From DASTCC01 sp035711465 (GTDB taxonomy: Bacteria; Acidobacteriota; Vicinamibacteria; Vicinamibacterales; SCN-69-37), in NCBI GenBank assembly GCA_035711465.1, contig DASTCC010000463.1, positions 1 to 37,092 of the forward strand: a stretch of DNA of 37,092 nucleotides, written 5' to 3'. Position numbers and translations under genes: made by a program. Within the stretch, counting starts at the first letter, position 1. The number at the start of each line of letters is the position of its first letter. The notes beneath the pieces are model-generated. The model ran no database searches. It saw nothing but the letters and a program-made list of their open reading frames with translations, and was not told the DNA's origin. Below are positions 7,277-16,951 of the stretch, in pieces.

Positions 7277-9580
7277 GTGCCGGTGCCGCGCGCAGCCGCG
7301 CGTCTCTCGCTTCCGTTCCTGTCAATCGTCGGACTGCTGCCGGCCGGTGGGTGCGCGCCCGCGCCGCCGACGCCGGCGGACCTGCGCGCCCGCGCCCACA
7401 TCGAGATGCTGGCGACGACGATCGGCAGCCGCCCGCTTGGCACGGTCGCCAACGCGCGCGCGCGGAGTTATCTCGTCGGCGAGCTCGAAGCGATGGGCCT
7501 CTCGGTCCGGCTTCAGCGCACCGAGATCACCGACGACCGTGGCATCACCGCGCCGGTCGCCAACATCATCGCGGTCAAGGACGGCAGCCGCCCGGAAGCG
7601 ATCGCGCTCGTCAGCCACTACGACTCGCAGCCCGACGCCTTCGGGGCGCTCGACGATGGGCTTGGCGTCGCGATCTGTCTCGAGGCGGCGCGCGAGCTGC
7701 TCGCGTCCGGCCTTCGTCATTCGTTGTTCGTGATCCTCACCGACGGGGAAGAGCTGGGGCTGCTCGGCGCGAAGGCGGTCGTCAAGGACGCCGACGTCGT
7801 TGCGAGGCTCCGCGCGTTCCTCAACTTCGACGGCACCGGCGCAGCCGGGCCGGGGTTGCTGTTCGAGACGTTTCCCGGTTCGAGCACCGCGCTCGAGGCG
7901 TGGAGCGCTTCGCCCTTCGCGCCGACCGGCGCGTCGTTCTACCGCGAGATCTATCGCCGCCTGCCGAACGACACCGACTTCAGCATCCTCCGGCGCACCG
8001 GCGCGATGGGCCTGAACTTCGCCCCCATCGGCGACTCCTACGCGTATCACAACGACCGCGACGTCGCCGCGCGCGTCCAGGACTTCACGATCCGCCACGA
8101 GCTCCGCAATACGATCTCGACGGTCAGAGGCATCGACGCCGCCGGCTTCGAGCAGCACGAGTCGCCGACGACGTTCTTCCGCGCGCCAGTCGTCGGCGTG
8201 GTGCGTGTGCCGGCGCAAGGCGCGCGCATCCTCACGTTCGCGGCCGTGATCCTGGCCTGTCTGGCGTGGGCGCTGGTCACGACGGAGGGCTGGCGATTGC
8301 GAGGCGCGGTCGGCCTGATCGCGACGGCCGCCGCCACGATCGTCCGCGCCACCGTCGTAGTCGGCGCGATGATTGGCGCGACGGCGCTCGTCCGCGCCAC
8401 ACGCGCCGAGCTCCATCCGTGGTACGCGGCGCCGTCGTGGCTGCTGATCTATCTCGTCACCGCAGGAATTGCCGCTGGCTTCGTCATGCAGGCCGCGGTG
8501 GCGCGGGTGCCGGGACGCTGGCAGCCGTGGCGCGGCGCGCGGGCCGTGTGGTGGACCTCGCTGCCGGTCTGGATCGCGCTCGCGCTGATCTGCGAGCGGC
8601 AGGCGCCGGCGGCTGCCTATCTCATCACCGTGCCGCTCGCCGCCGCGGCCGTCGCGGTCCTGATCGCGCCGCGCCTCGGACGGCACGCGTGGATGGCGTT
8701 CGCCGCGGTCGCGGCGATCGCGATCGTGATCTGCGCACTCGATCTTCTGCGGCTGTTCCTCTACGCGGTCGCGATCGTCGGCTGGGCAGCGGCGGTGTCG
8801 CCGGTGTGGATGCAGGCCGTGTTGCTCGGCCTGGGCGCGGTGATGATCGTGCCGCCGCTGATCGCCATGGCAAGCGCCCGCGCGCCGATGCCTCAGCCGA
8901 ATGGCGTCGCCGCCGTCATCATCGGCGGCGCGTTGATCATGACCTTCGCCGGCGTGTGGATGCAGGCCGCATATACGCGCGACCGGCCCGAACGCCGCAG
9001 CGTGCGCTACGTGGACGATCGGGTGTCCGGAACGACCTGGTGGGAGATCGGCAGCGTCGAGTCTGGGCTGGGACTGCGATCGGCGGAAGGACCATCCGGA
9101 TGGCGCGTCGCCGACGCTGGCGAGCGCGTGCATCCGCGTGCCGGCGCGCTCAGGCAGCCGGTCGTCCACCGCGCGGACTCGTCCGCGCCGATGGGCGCGC
9201 CGCCGGCGACGGTCGAAGGCCGGTTTGCCGTCGTGTCCGGCGTCGCGCCGACGCTCGACGTTCGCGTCGTGACGACCGAACCTGTCTGGATTCGATTGGA
9301 ACTGCCGCCGAACGTCTATCCGATGAGCTCCTCCATCGAAGGCCGGTTGAATCGGGATCGATGGAATGCGACGTACGTCTCGCCGGCGGCCACCGCGTTC
9401 GACTGGCGGCTCACGTTCGGCGGCGGCGTCACCGCGAGTTCGCTCATGGAAACGGCCGTCGTGCTCACGACTTCGGGGCTGCCCGGAGGGGCCGGTCCGA
9501 TGCGTCTGCCGGGCTGGCTGCCGCTCGAGCGAGCGACGTGGCAGGCGCGATCGGTGTACGTTCTGCCGGTGCTCCGCTAG
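7277..9580 (+). CDS. M28-family zinc metallopeptidase with C-terminal multi-pass membrane domain
   Basis: This 767-residue protein has an N-terminal signal or anchor (with a possible lipobox, LLPAGGC), a peptidase domain (about 35-280), about eight membrane segments (about 315-580) and a C-terminal beta-rich domain (about 590-767). All expected M28 metal and catalytic residues are present: H114 and D116 in HYDS, D126 in ALDDGLG, E158/E159 in DGEELGL, D185 in NFDGTG and H258 in YAYHND. The family comprises aminopeptidases and carboxypeptidases. Peptidase plus membrane domain recalls the eukaryotic Fxna/ERMP1 type, and the peptidase should face the periplasm. The GTG start follows a TAGAAT box by six bases. 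The substrate is unknown. Confidence 0.88.
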   Translation: MPVPRAAARLSLPFLSIVGLLPAGGCAPAPPTPADLRARAHIEMLATTIGSRPLGTVANARARSYLVGELEAMGLSVRLQRTEITDDRGITAPVANIIAVKDGSRPEAIALVSHYDSQPDAFGALDDGLGVAICLEAARELLASGLRHSLFVILTDGEELGLLGAKAVVKDADVVARLRAFLNFDGTGAAGPGLLFETFPGSSTALEAWSASPFAPTGASFYREIYRRLPNDTDFSILRRTGAMGLNFAPIGDSYAYHNDRDVAARVQDFTIRHELRNTISTVRGIDAAGFEQHESPTTFFRAPVVGVVRVPAQGARILTFAAVILACLAWALVTTEGWRLRGAVGLIATAAATIVRATVVVGAMIGATALVRATRAELHPWYAAPSWLLIYLVTAGIAAGFVMQAAVARVPGRWQPWRGARAVWWTSLPVWIALALICERQAPAAAYLITVPLAAAAVAVLIAPRLGRHAWMAFAAVAAIAIVICALDLLRLFLYAVAIVGWAAAVSPVWMQAVLLGLGAVMIVPPLIAMASARAPMPQPNGVAAVIIGGALIMTFAGVWMQAAYTRDRPERRSVRYVDDRVSGTTWWEIGSVESGLGLRSAEGPSGWRVADAGERVHPRAGALRQPVVHRADSSAPMGAPPATVEGRFAVVSGVAPTLDVRVVTTEPVWIRLELPPNVYPMSSSIEGRLNRDRWNATYVSPAATAFDWRLTFGGGVTASSLMETAVVLTTSGLPGGAGPMRLPGWLPLERATWQARSVYVLPVLR

Positions 9581-9596
9581 CTCGCGGCCCCTATTC

Positions 9597-9605
9597 TGTT
9601 ATACT
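9597..9605 (+). promoter_or_regulatory. Extended -10 promoter (TGtTATACT)
   Basis: A TG one base before TATACT makes a good extended -10 element in the gap after the peptidase gene. It would start a transcript about 90 bases before the ATG at 9704. No -35 is evident, as is usual for extended -10 promoters. Confidence 0.5.
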
Positions 9606-9703
9606 GCAGCCTCTTACGGCGTTTTTCCCACGCTTTGCTGCGTCCAGCGTTGATCGAGTCTCGACTCGTTCCCTGCATGCCAGTCGAGCTGAGGACGGTG
9701 GCG

Positions 9704-9943
9704 ATGGCGCGTTTTGCAAAAGGCGACCGCGTGACCCAGGCGAGGTATGGCGCGGGCACGATCGTGGAAGTCGATGACGACCACACCGTGATCGATTTCG
9801 ACGAGCACGGCGTCAGGAAATTCGTGAATCGAATCGTAACGCTCACGCGGAGCACGGAGCCGGCGCCGCCGCGCCCGGCCACGCGCCGTCGCGCGCCCGC
9901 CAAGAAGGCGGCCGAGAGCAAAGCCAAGCGGGAGGACAGCTGA
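9704..9943 (+). CDS. Free-standing UvrD/PcrA-type Tudor-like domain protein with basic tail
   Basis: This 79-residue protein is one small beta-barrel domain followed by a basic Ala/Pro/Lys/Arg tail. Residues 4-45 (FAKGDRVTQARYGAGTIVEV, then TVIDFDEHGVRKFV) follow the pattern of the C-terminal Tudor-like domain of UvrD/PcrA helicases and DUF3553-like proteins (GDxVxHxxFGxGTVVxV...VxFxxxGxKxL). In PcrA that domain contacts RNA polymerase. The tail (TRRRAPAKKAAESKAKRE) looks like histone-H1-type nucleic-acid-binding tails. I chose the ATG at 9704 because GAGGA lies eight bases upstream and homology starts there; the frame extends upstream without either. It is two bases from the next gene. Binding to polymerase or nucleic acid is inference. 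Confidence 0.75.
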   Translation: MARFAKGDRVTQARYGAGTIVEVDDDHTVIDFDEHGVRKFVNRIVTLTRSTEPAPPRPATRRRAPAKKAAESKAKREDS

Positions 9944-9945
9944 CC

Positions 9946-10164
9946 GTGGCAATGAGGTCGCGCCCGACGGTCCTCAAACGCGAACGTGAACGCGCGAAGG
10001 CCGAAAAGCAGAAACAGAAACAAGCCCGCCGCCAGGAACGCGCCCAGCGCGCCAAGGATCAGCCACGCTCGTCCGGCGACTACGATCCCGATCTCGAGGG
10101 CATCACCGCCGGCCCCCAGCCGCTTGCGGATTGGCAGGTAGACAGCGAGCCAGACGAAAAGTGA
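9946..10164 (+). CDS. Small highly charged conserved hypothetical protein
   Basis: This 72-residue protein begins with a very basic helix (KRERERAKAEKQKQKQARRQERAQRAK) and ends in an acidic segment (DYDPDLEGITAGPQPLADWQVDSEPDEK). Similar short proteins with a K/R/E/Q-rich start are common in Acidobacteriota and Proteobacteria but have no assigned role. The GTG at 9946 is ten bases after GGAGG, which lies inside the end of the preceding gene; an ATG at 9952 is a possible alternative. The two-base gap indicates an operon with the Tudor-like protein. The charged helix suggests RNA or ribosome contact, which is inference. Confidence 0.7.
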   Translation: MAMRSRPTVLKRERERAKAEKQKQKQARRQERAQRAKDQPRSSGDYDPDLEGITAGPQPLADWQVDSEPDEK

Positions 10165-10182
10165 CCTGGTAGTTCTGCTCGC

Positions 10183-10214
10183 GTCCGGGTTCTCGCGGCC
10201 CAGAGAACCCGGAC
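10183..10214 (+). terminator. Perfect 12-bp inverted repeat, likely terminator hairpin
   Basis: GTCCGGGTTCTC (10183-10194) is repeated exactly in inverted form (10203-10214) around an 8-base loop. It starts 18 bases after the stop of the small charged protein and lies before the PadR promoter. There is no T-run after the stem on the plus strand, so intrinsic termination would be atypical; a transcript-stabilising hairpin is also possible. Confidence 0.6.
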
Positions 10215-10241
10215 CCGAACGACTTGCCCGATTGCGAACTC

Positions 10242-10270
10242 TTGACAGTCCGCCCGCCTCGCAGCACTAT
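10242..10270 (+). promoter_or_regulatory. Sigma-70 promoter for the PadR-permease operon
   Basis: A perfect TTGACA (10242-10247) is followed after 17 bases by CACTAT (10265-10270), a weak -10. The predicted start is near 10277, only a few bases before the ATG at 10284. I see no clear operator palindrome for PadR itself. Confidence 0.5.
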
Positions 10271-10283
10271 CCCTAAGGAACTT

Positions 10284-10627
10284 ATGGGAGAGAGATCGCG
10301 TCCTTCAACCGGTGAGTTCATGCCGGGCACGCTCGACATGTTGATCCTCAAGACCGTCAGTCGCGGCGAGATGCACGGCTACGCGATCGCGCAGGCGATT
10401 CAGCGCGCATCCGACGATGTGCTGCGGGTCGAGGAGGGGGCGCTCTATCCGGCGCTGCATCGGCTCGAGGTGCGCGGCTGGCTCCGGTCGTTCTGGGGCA
10501 TGTCCGAAAACAACCGGCGCGCGAAGTACTACCGCCTCAGCGCGCTCGGCGAACGCGAGCTGACGCGTGAAGCCGAGTACTGGCACCGCGTCGCCTCCGC
10601 GGTGACGCGCGTGATGCAGGCGACCTG

Positions 10628-10628
<1 letters not shown>
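10284..10628 (+). CDS. PadR-family transcriptional regulator
   Basis: This 114-residue protein is a winged-helix repressor of the short PadR type. The family hallmarks are visible: PGTLDMLILKTVSRGEMHGYAIAQ, then VEEGALYPALHRLEVRGWL, then the wing NNRRAKYYRLSALGERELTREAEYW. PadR proteins bind promoter DNA as dimers and often control neighbouring transporter genes. I chose the ATG at 10284, which has AAGGA just upstream and sits next to the promoter; another in-frame ATG at 10320 is possible. Its stop overlaps the start of the permease gene (TGATG), the usual arrangement for acidobacterial PadR-ADOP pairs, so it probably controls its own operon. Confidence 0.93.
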
Positions 10629-13321
<2,693 letters not shown>

Positions 13322-13329
13322 GGTTCGCC

Positions 13330-14904
13330 TCACCGGTCGCGCACCGCGCCAGGCTTACCGTCTTCGATTCGGAACGACGCGGCCAACGTCATCGGCGCGC
13401 CCGGCCTGCTGACGTACTCGACGACACGGTAGTCCGCCGTCAGAAAGCCGCGCCGCATCTCGCAGACGACGTAGCCGCGCTGCCCGTTGTAGTACTTCAC
13501 GAACGGATTTTCGGCCATCATCGACTTCATGCGGGTCTCGCCCGTCGAGCCGTCGCCGCCGGATGAGAGCGACGTGCCGACGAGCTCGGTGGCGACGGCC
13601 GGCGACTTCGGATCGCGGAAGTCGACCTTCAGGTCGTTCACCCAGCTCGAGTGGATGTCGCCGGTGAGGACCACCGGGTTGGCGGGGCGGCGCGTCGCGA
13701 AAAAATCGAGCACGCGCGTGCGGCCGGCGTCGTACGCCGACCACTGATCCATCGAGTAGCGTTCATCGGGCCCGGCGGCGAGATCGACCTTGGCCATCAT
13801 CACCTGCTGCGGAATCACGTGCCAGCGGGCCCGTGACTTGTCGAGCGCGTCGAACAGCCAGCGCTCCTGATCGGCGCCCAGGAGCGTGGCCGCCGGGTCC
13901 GCCATGGCCGGGCACGGCGCCTTCGAGCCGTCGCCGCACGGCTGGTCGGTGCGGTACTGACGGGTGTCGAGGATGCAGAACGACGCCAGCGTGCCGTACG
14001 AGCACTGACGGTAGAGCTGCAGCGACGGGCCCCTCGGCACCGACGATCGCCGCAGCGGCATGTGTTCGTAGTAGGCCTGGTACGCTGCAGCGCGCCGCAG
14101 CAGGAAGACATCGACGGGGTCGAGCCGTTCGGACAGCTCACCGGCGTAGTTGTTGTCGACCTCGTGATCGTCCGGGGTGACGAACCACGGACACGCGGCC
14201 TGCGCGGCCTGCAGATCCGGGTCCAGCTGGTATTGCGCGTAGCGCCGGCGGTAGTCGTCGAGCGCGATGCATTCGAGCCCGTGATGCTTGCGGACGCGCC
14301 CGTCCATGCCCGGCCCTTCGTAGATGTAGTCGCCGAGGTGAAAGATCAGGTTGACGTCTTCGTTGGCGAGATGCCGGTGGGCGGTGAACAGTCCCTGTTC
14401 GTAGTGCTGACAGGATGCGAATGCGAACCGCAGGCGATCGACGTCGGCGCCGGCGGCGGGCAGCGTCCGCGTGCGCCCGATCGGACTCTCTTCGCTGCCG
14501 GTCCGGAATCGATACCAGTACCAACGATCGGGACGCAGCCCCTCGACCTCGACGTGCACCGAGTGCGCCCATTCGGGCCGCGCCGACGTCGCGCCGCGCT
14601 TGACGATCGTCGCGAACCGATCGTCTTCCGCGACTTCCCAGGTCACGTCAATCGGAACGGGTTCGATCGCGCCGTCGAGCGGATCGGCGCCGATTCTCGT
14701 CCAGAGCACGACGCCGTCGGGTGTCGGATCGCCGGAGGAGACGCCGAGCGCGAACGGGTTCGCCGTCCATCGGCGCGCCGACGCCGGGCGCGCGGCATAG
14801 ACGCGGGCGTAGGGAAGTCCGCAGAGCGCCAGGCCGCCGGCGAGCAGCGAGCGCCGGCTGACGTGACGATGGAGCCACGACTCGAGTGGATGGCTTCGGT
14901 TCAT
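13330..14904 (-). CDS. phoD: PhoD-like alkaline phosphatase/phosphodiesterase, Tat-exported
   Basis: This 524-residue protein has a twin-arginine signal (SRRSLLAGGLALCG, about residues 17-30), so it should be exported folded. The N-terminal PhoD domain (FALGVSSGDPTPDGVVLWTR) is followed by the metallophosphatase domain, with FAFASCQHYEQG, HLGDYIYEG, TPDDHEVDNNY and GDIHSSW. Those residues bind iron and calcium in characterised PhoD enzymes, which release phosphate from phosphate esters and teichoic-acid-type diesters. No Pho box could be identified with confidence. The DUF3500 gene ends 49 bases upstream on the same strand, suggesting a shared transcript. The 3' end faces the permease gene with eight bases between. 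Confidence 0.92.
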   Translation of the reverse strand: MNRSHPLESWLHRHVSRRSLLAGGLALCGLPYARVYAARPASARRWTANPFALGVSSGDPTPDGVVLWTRIGADPLDGAIEPVPIDVTWEVAEDDRFATIVKRGATSARPEWAHSVHVEVEGLRPDRWYWYRFRTGSEESPIGRTRTLPAAGADVDRLRFAFASCQHYEQGLFTAHRHLANEDVNLIFHLGDYIYEGPGMDGRVRKHHGLECIALDDYRRRYAQYQLDPDLQAAQAACPWFVTPDDHEVDNNYAGELSERLDPVDVFLLRRAAAYQAYYEHMPLRRSSVPRGPSLQLYRQCSYGTLASFCILDTRQYRTDQPCGDGSKAPCPAMADPAATLLGADQERWLFDALDKSRARWHVIPQQVMMAKVDLAAGPDERYSMDQWSAYDAGRTRVLDFFATRRPANPVVLTGDIHSSWVNDLKVDFRDPKSPAVATELVGTSLSSGGDGSTGETRMKSMMAENPFVKYYNGQRGYVVCEMRRGFLTADYRVVEYVSRPGAPMTLAASFRIEDGKPGAVRDR

Positions 14905-14953
14905 ATCGCGTCGAGGATGCCAGCCCTTCCGTGTGACGGCGACGAGACGCGCG

Positions 14954-16153
14954 CTAGCGATTGTGACGATGTCCGTGCGCCGGATCGTCGCGATGCTTCT
15001 CGTAGTGCTGCCGCAGCAGGTCCTTGCCGTAGTCGTTGCCGTTCGGAGTCCGGACGACGGTGTGGACGTGGACCTTGCCGGGGACCCGCGGCCCGGGCAG
15101 CGCGACCGGGTTCTGATGATCGAACTCGATCAGCACCACCGGGCTGTGGATGCGGTAGTAGAACGGATCGTCGGGTCCGGTGCCGCCAATCCAGGCGAAC
15201 CAGGTGGCGTCGAGGCGCGACTCGACTTCGGCCATCTTCACCTTCGCGTGGCCGTCGTCCATGTTGCCGATGTATTCAGCAATCAGGGCGACGAACGCGG
15301 TGCGTTGCGCCGGCGTCAGCTCACGAGCCGGCAGGCCGGCGTAGTCGAGGACGAGATTGTCCTGGAACGCCTGGGCGACCGCGTTGTTGCCGGTCTTGCT
15401 CGCCTGGAGCGTCGCCCGCCGCTGCTGATCGGTCGAGAGCGAGCGCATGAACGCGAGACCCTTGTCCTGCTCCTCCTGCAGCACCGTCGTGCCGGCGTAC
15501 TGGCCCGTCGTCGCCGAGACCGGTTCGGATCCCATGAACGTCGGCGTCATGACCACCTGATCGCCGAGGACGAAGTAGTTGATCGCGAGGTGATGGCCGT
15601 CGAGCTGCCAGCCCCATGGCGCGGTGTCGGACGGCGTCCCCATCACCGTGAGGTGATAGAGATACTCGCCGTACTCGTCGAAGTTCTTCACGACCTCGGC
15701 GATGTAGCCGTTGAGGCGCATGACGTTCCGCGACTTCTCGAAGCCGCGGGCGCTGAGGCTGGCGCGCATCAACGCGAAGGCGCGCTCGCGCTGCGCCTCG
15801 GTCATCTCCTTGAAGCTGACGCCCTGCCGGACGTAGCGGTGGACGTTGTTCCACTTGCGCCACTCGCTGTCGTCGACGGGGTAGCTGGTCGCGGTGCGCT
15901 GCGCGTCGGTGAGCGCGGCGAGGAAGCGCGTCACGGCGTCGCGGACCGGCGCCGTCGACACACCGGAGGCCTTGATCGGGAAGAGGCCGGTCTCGATCTC
16001 GCCCTTGGCGGTGACGCCCTTGAAGGGATCGGCCAGCGGGTCGCGCCGCGGCTGCTGTTCGCGCGCCGAGACGTGGACGAGTGACGTGAGCGCGGCGACC
16101 GCGCCGGCGAGCAGCAGGGTGACGAGACCGGTGCGAACGGGTGGCAGCGCCAT
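14954..16153 (-). CDS. DUF3500 family secreted protein
   Basis: This 399-residue protein has a signal peptide (about 1-30) and one long domain. Features typical of DUF3500 are visible: a helical start (DAVTRFLAALTDAQR, then WRKWNNVHRYVRQGVSF), GEYLYHLTVMGTPS, WGWQLDGHHLAINY, a strand with VMTPTFMGSEPV, and a C-terminal part with WIGGTGPDDPFYYRIHSPVVLIEFDHQ. Conserved histidines in the DGHHLAIN and FDHQ motifs could bind metal. The function of the family is not established to my knowledge. The ATG at 16153 has GGAGG seven bases upstream. It precedes phoD, but no functional link can be shown. Confidence 0.85.
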   Translation of the reverse strand: MALPPVRTGLVTLLLAGAVAALTSLVHVSAREQQPRRDPLADPFKGVTAKGEIETGLFPIKASGVSTAPVRDAVTRFLAALTDAQRTATSYPVDDSEWRKWNNVHRYVRQGVSFKEMTEAQRERAFALMRASLSARGFEKSRNVMRLNGYIAEVVKNFDEYGEYLYHLTVMGTPSDTAPWGWQLDGHHLAINYFVLGDQVVMTPTFMGSEPVSATTGQYAGTTVLQEEQDKGLAFMRSLSTDQQRRATLQASKTGNNAVAQAFQDNLVLDYAGLPARELTPAQRTAFVALIAEYIGNMDDGHAKVKMAEVESRLDATWFAWIGGTGPDDPFYYRIHSPVVLIEFDHQNPVALPGPRVPGKVHVHTVVRTPNGNDYGKDLLRQHYEKHRDDPAHGHRHNR

Positions 16154-16256
16154 GACAGGTCCTCCGTGCGTCGGGTCCGGCCGGATGCGCGCGCCTGCGG
16201 CGAGCGGTCGGTCAGGTCCGGCGTAAGCGGTCGGCCGTAGTGTAGCGCCGGCCGAC

Positions 16257-16262
16257 TAGAAT
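16257..16262 (+). promoter_or_regulatory. Putative -10 box TAGAAT close to the DUF2461 start codon
   Basis: TAGAAT ends nine bases before the ATG at 16272. A normal start point would leave a leader of about three bases or none, and there is no ribosome site, which fits a leaderless or near-leaderless mRNA. Confidence 0.4.
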
Positions 16263-16271
16263 GCGATCGGA

Positions 16272-16949
16272 ATGCCGTCCGGCGTGCGCTATTTCGGCCC
16301 CGAGTTCTTCGCCTTCCTCCGCGATCTCGAGGCGAACAACACGCGCGAGTGGTTCGCGTCCGAGAAGGCGCGCTACGAGCGCGACGTCGAGGCGCCGATG
16401 CGTCAGTTCATTGCCGATCTGGCCGCGCCGCTGCGGCAGATCAGCCCGCGCATCAGGGCCGATCCGCGGCGGATCGGCGGCTCGATGTTCCGCATCCATC
16501 GCGACACGCGCTTCTCGCCCGACAAGACGCCCTTCAAGACTCACGTCGCGGCGCGCTTCCGCCACGATGCCCGCGGCGTCGACACCGCGCCGGGCTTCTA
16601 CGTGCATCTCGCGCCAGCCGACTGCTTCGGTGGCGGCGGCATCTATCACACCGATCCGGGAGCGCTCCGGAAGATCCGGACGCGCATCGCGGAGCATCCC
16701 GATCAATGGCGCACGGTCGAGCGATCGGGCCTCGAGATTCAGGGCGAGTCGCTCAAGCGCGCGCCGCTCGGCTTCGACGCGCGCGATCCGCACGTCGAGG
16801 CGTTGAAGCGGAAAGATCACTACGTGCTCGATGCCTACTCCGCCCGCGATGCGGGCGCGCCTGATTTCTTCGATCGTTACCTGGCGACGTGCGAGCGCGC
16901 GGCGCCGCTGGTCAAGTTCCTGTCCACCGCGCTCGGATTGGCCTGGTGA
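16272..16949 (+). CDS. DUF2461 domain protein
   Basis: This 225-residue protein matches DUF2461 along its whole length: FFAFLRDLEANNTREWF at the start, then RRIGGSMFRIHRDTRFSPDKTPFKTH, then GFYVHLAP, GGGIYHTDP and LKRAPLGFDARDPHVEALKRKDHYVL. The protein has no signal peptide and should be cytoplasmic. The biochemical role is unknown. The stop at 16949 is two bases before the ATG of the next permease gene, so the two are likely co-transcribed. An alternative GTG start of the permease at 16946 would overlap this stop. Confidence 0.9.
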   Translation: MPSGVRYFGPEFFAFLRDLEANNTREWFASEKARYERDVEAPMRQFIADLAAPLRQISPRIRADPRRIGGSMFRIHRDTRFSPDKTPFKTHVAARFRHDARGVDTAPGFYVHLAPADCFGGGGIYHTDPGALRKIRTRIAEHPDQWRTVERSGLEIQGESLKRAPLGFDARDPHVEALKRKDHYVLDAYSARDAGAPDFFDRYLATCERAAPLVKFLSTALGLAW

Positions 16950-16951
16950 CC

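Noticed and set aside
7322..9169. Long open frame (615 codons) on the minus strand inside the M28 peptidase gene
   Set aside because: The translation is rich in Arg, Asp and His with no recognisable domain. It is a GC-rich shadow of a gene with full catalytic motifs on the plus strand.
10215..10283. Operator for PadR near its promoter
   Set aside because: I looked for a palindrome typical of PadR sites around the -35 and -10 and found none convincing.
14062..15450. Plus-strand open frame opposite phoD and DUF3500
   Set aside because: It spans two genes and their gap, with no domain; a shadow of high-GC codons.
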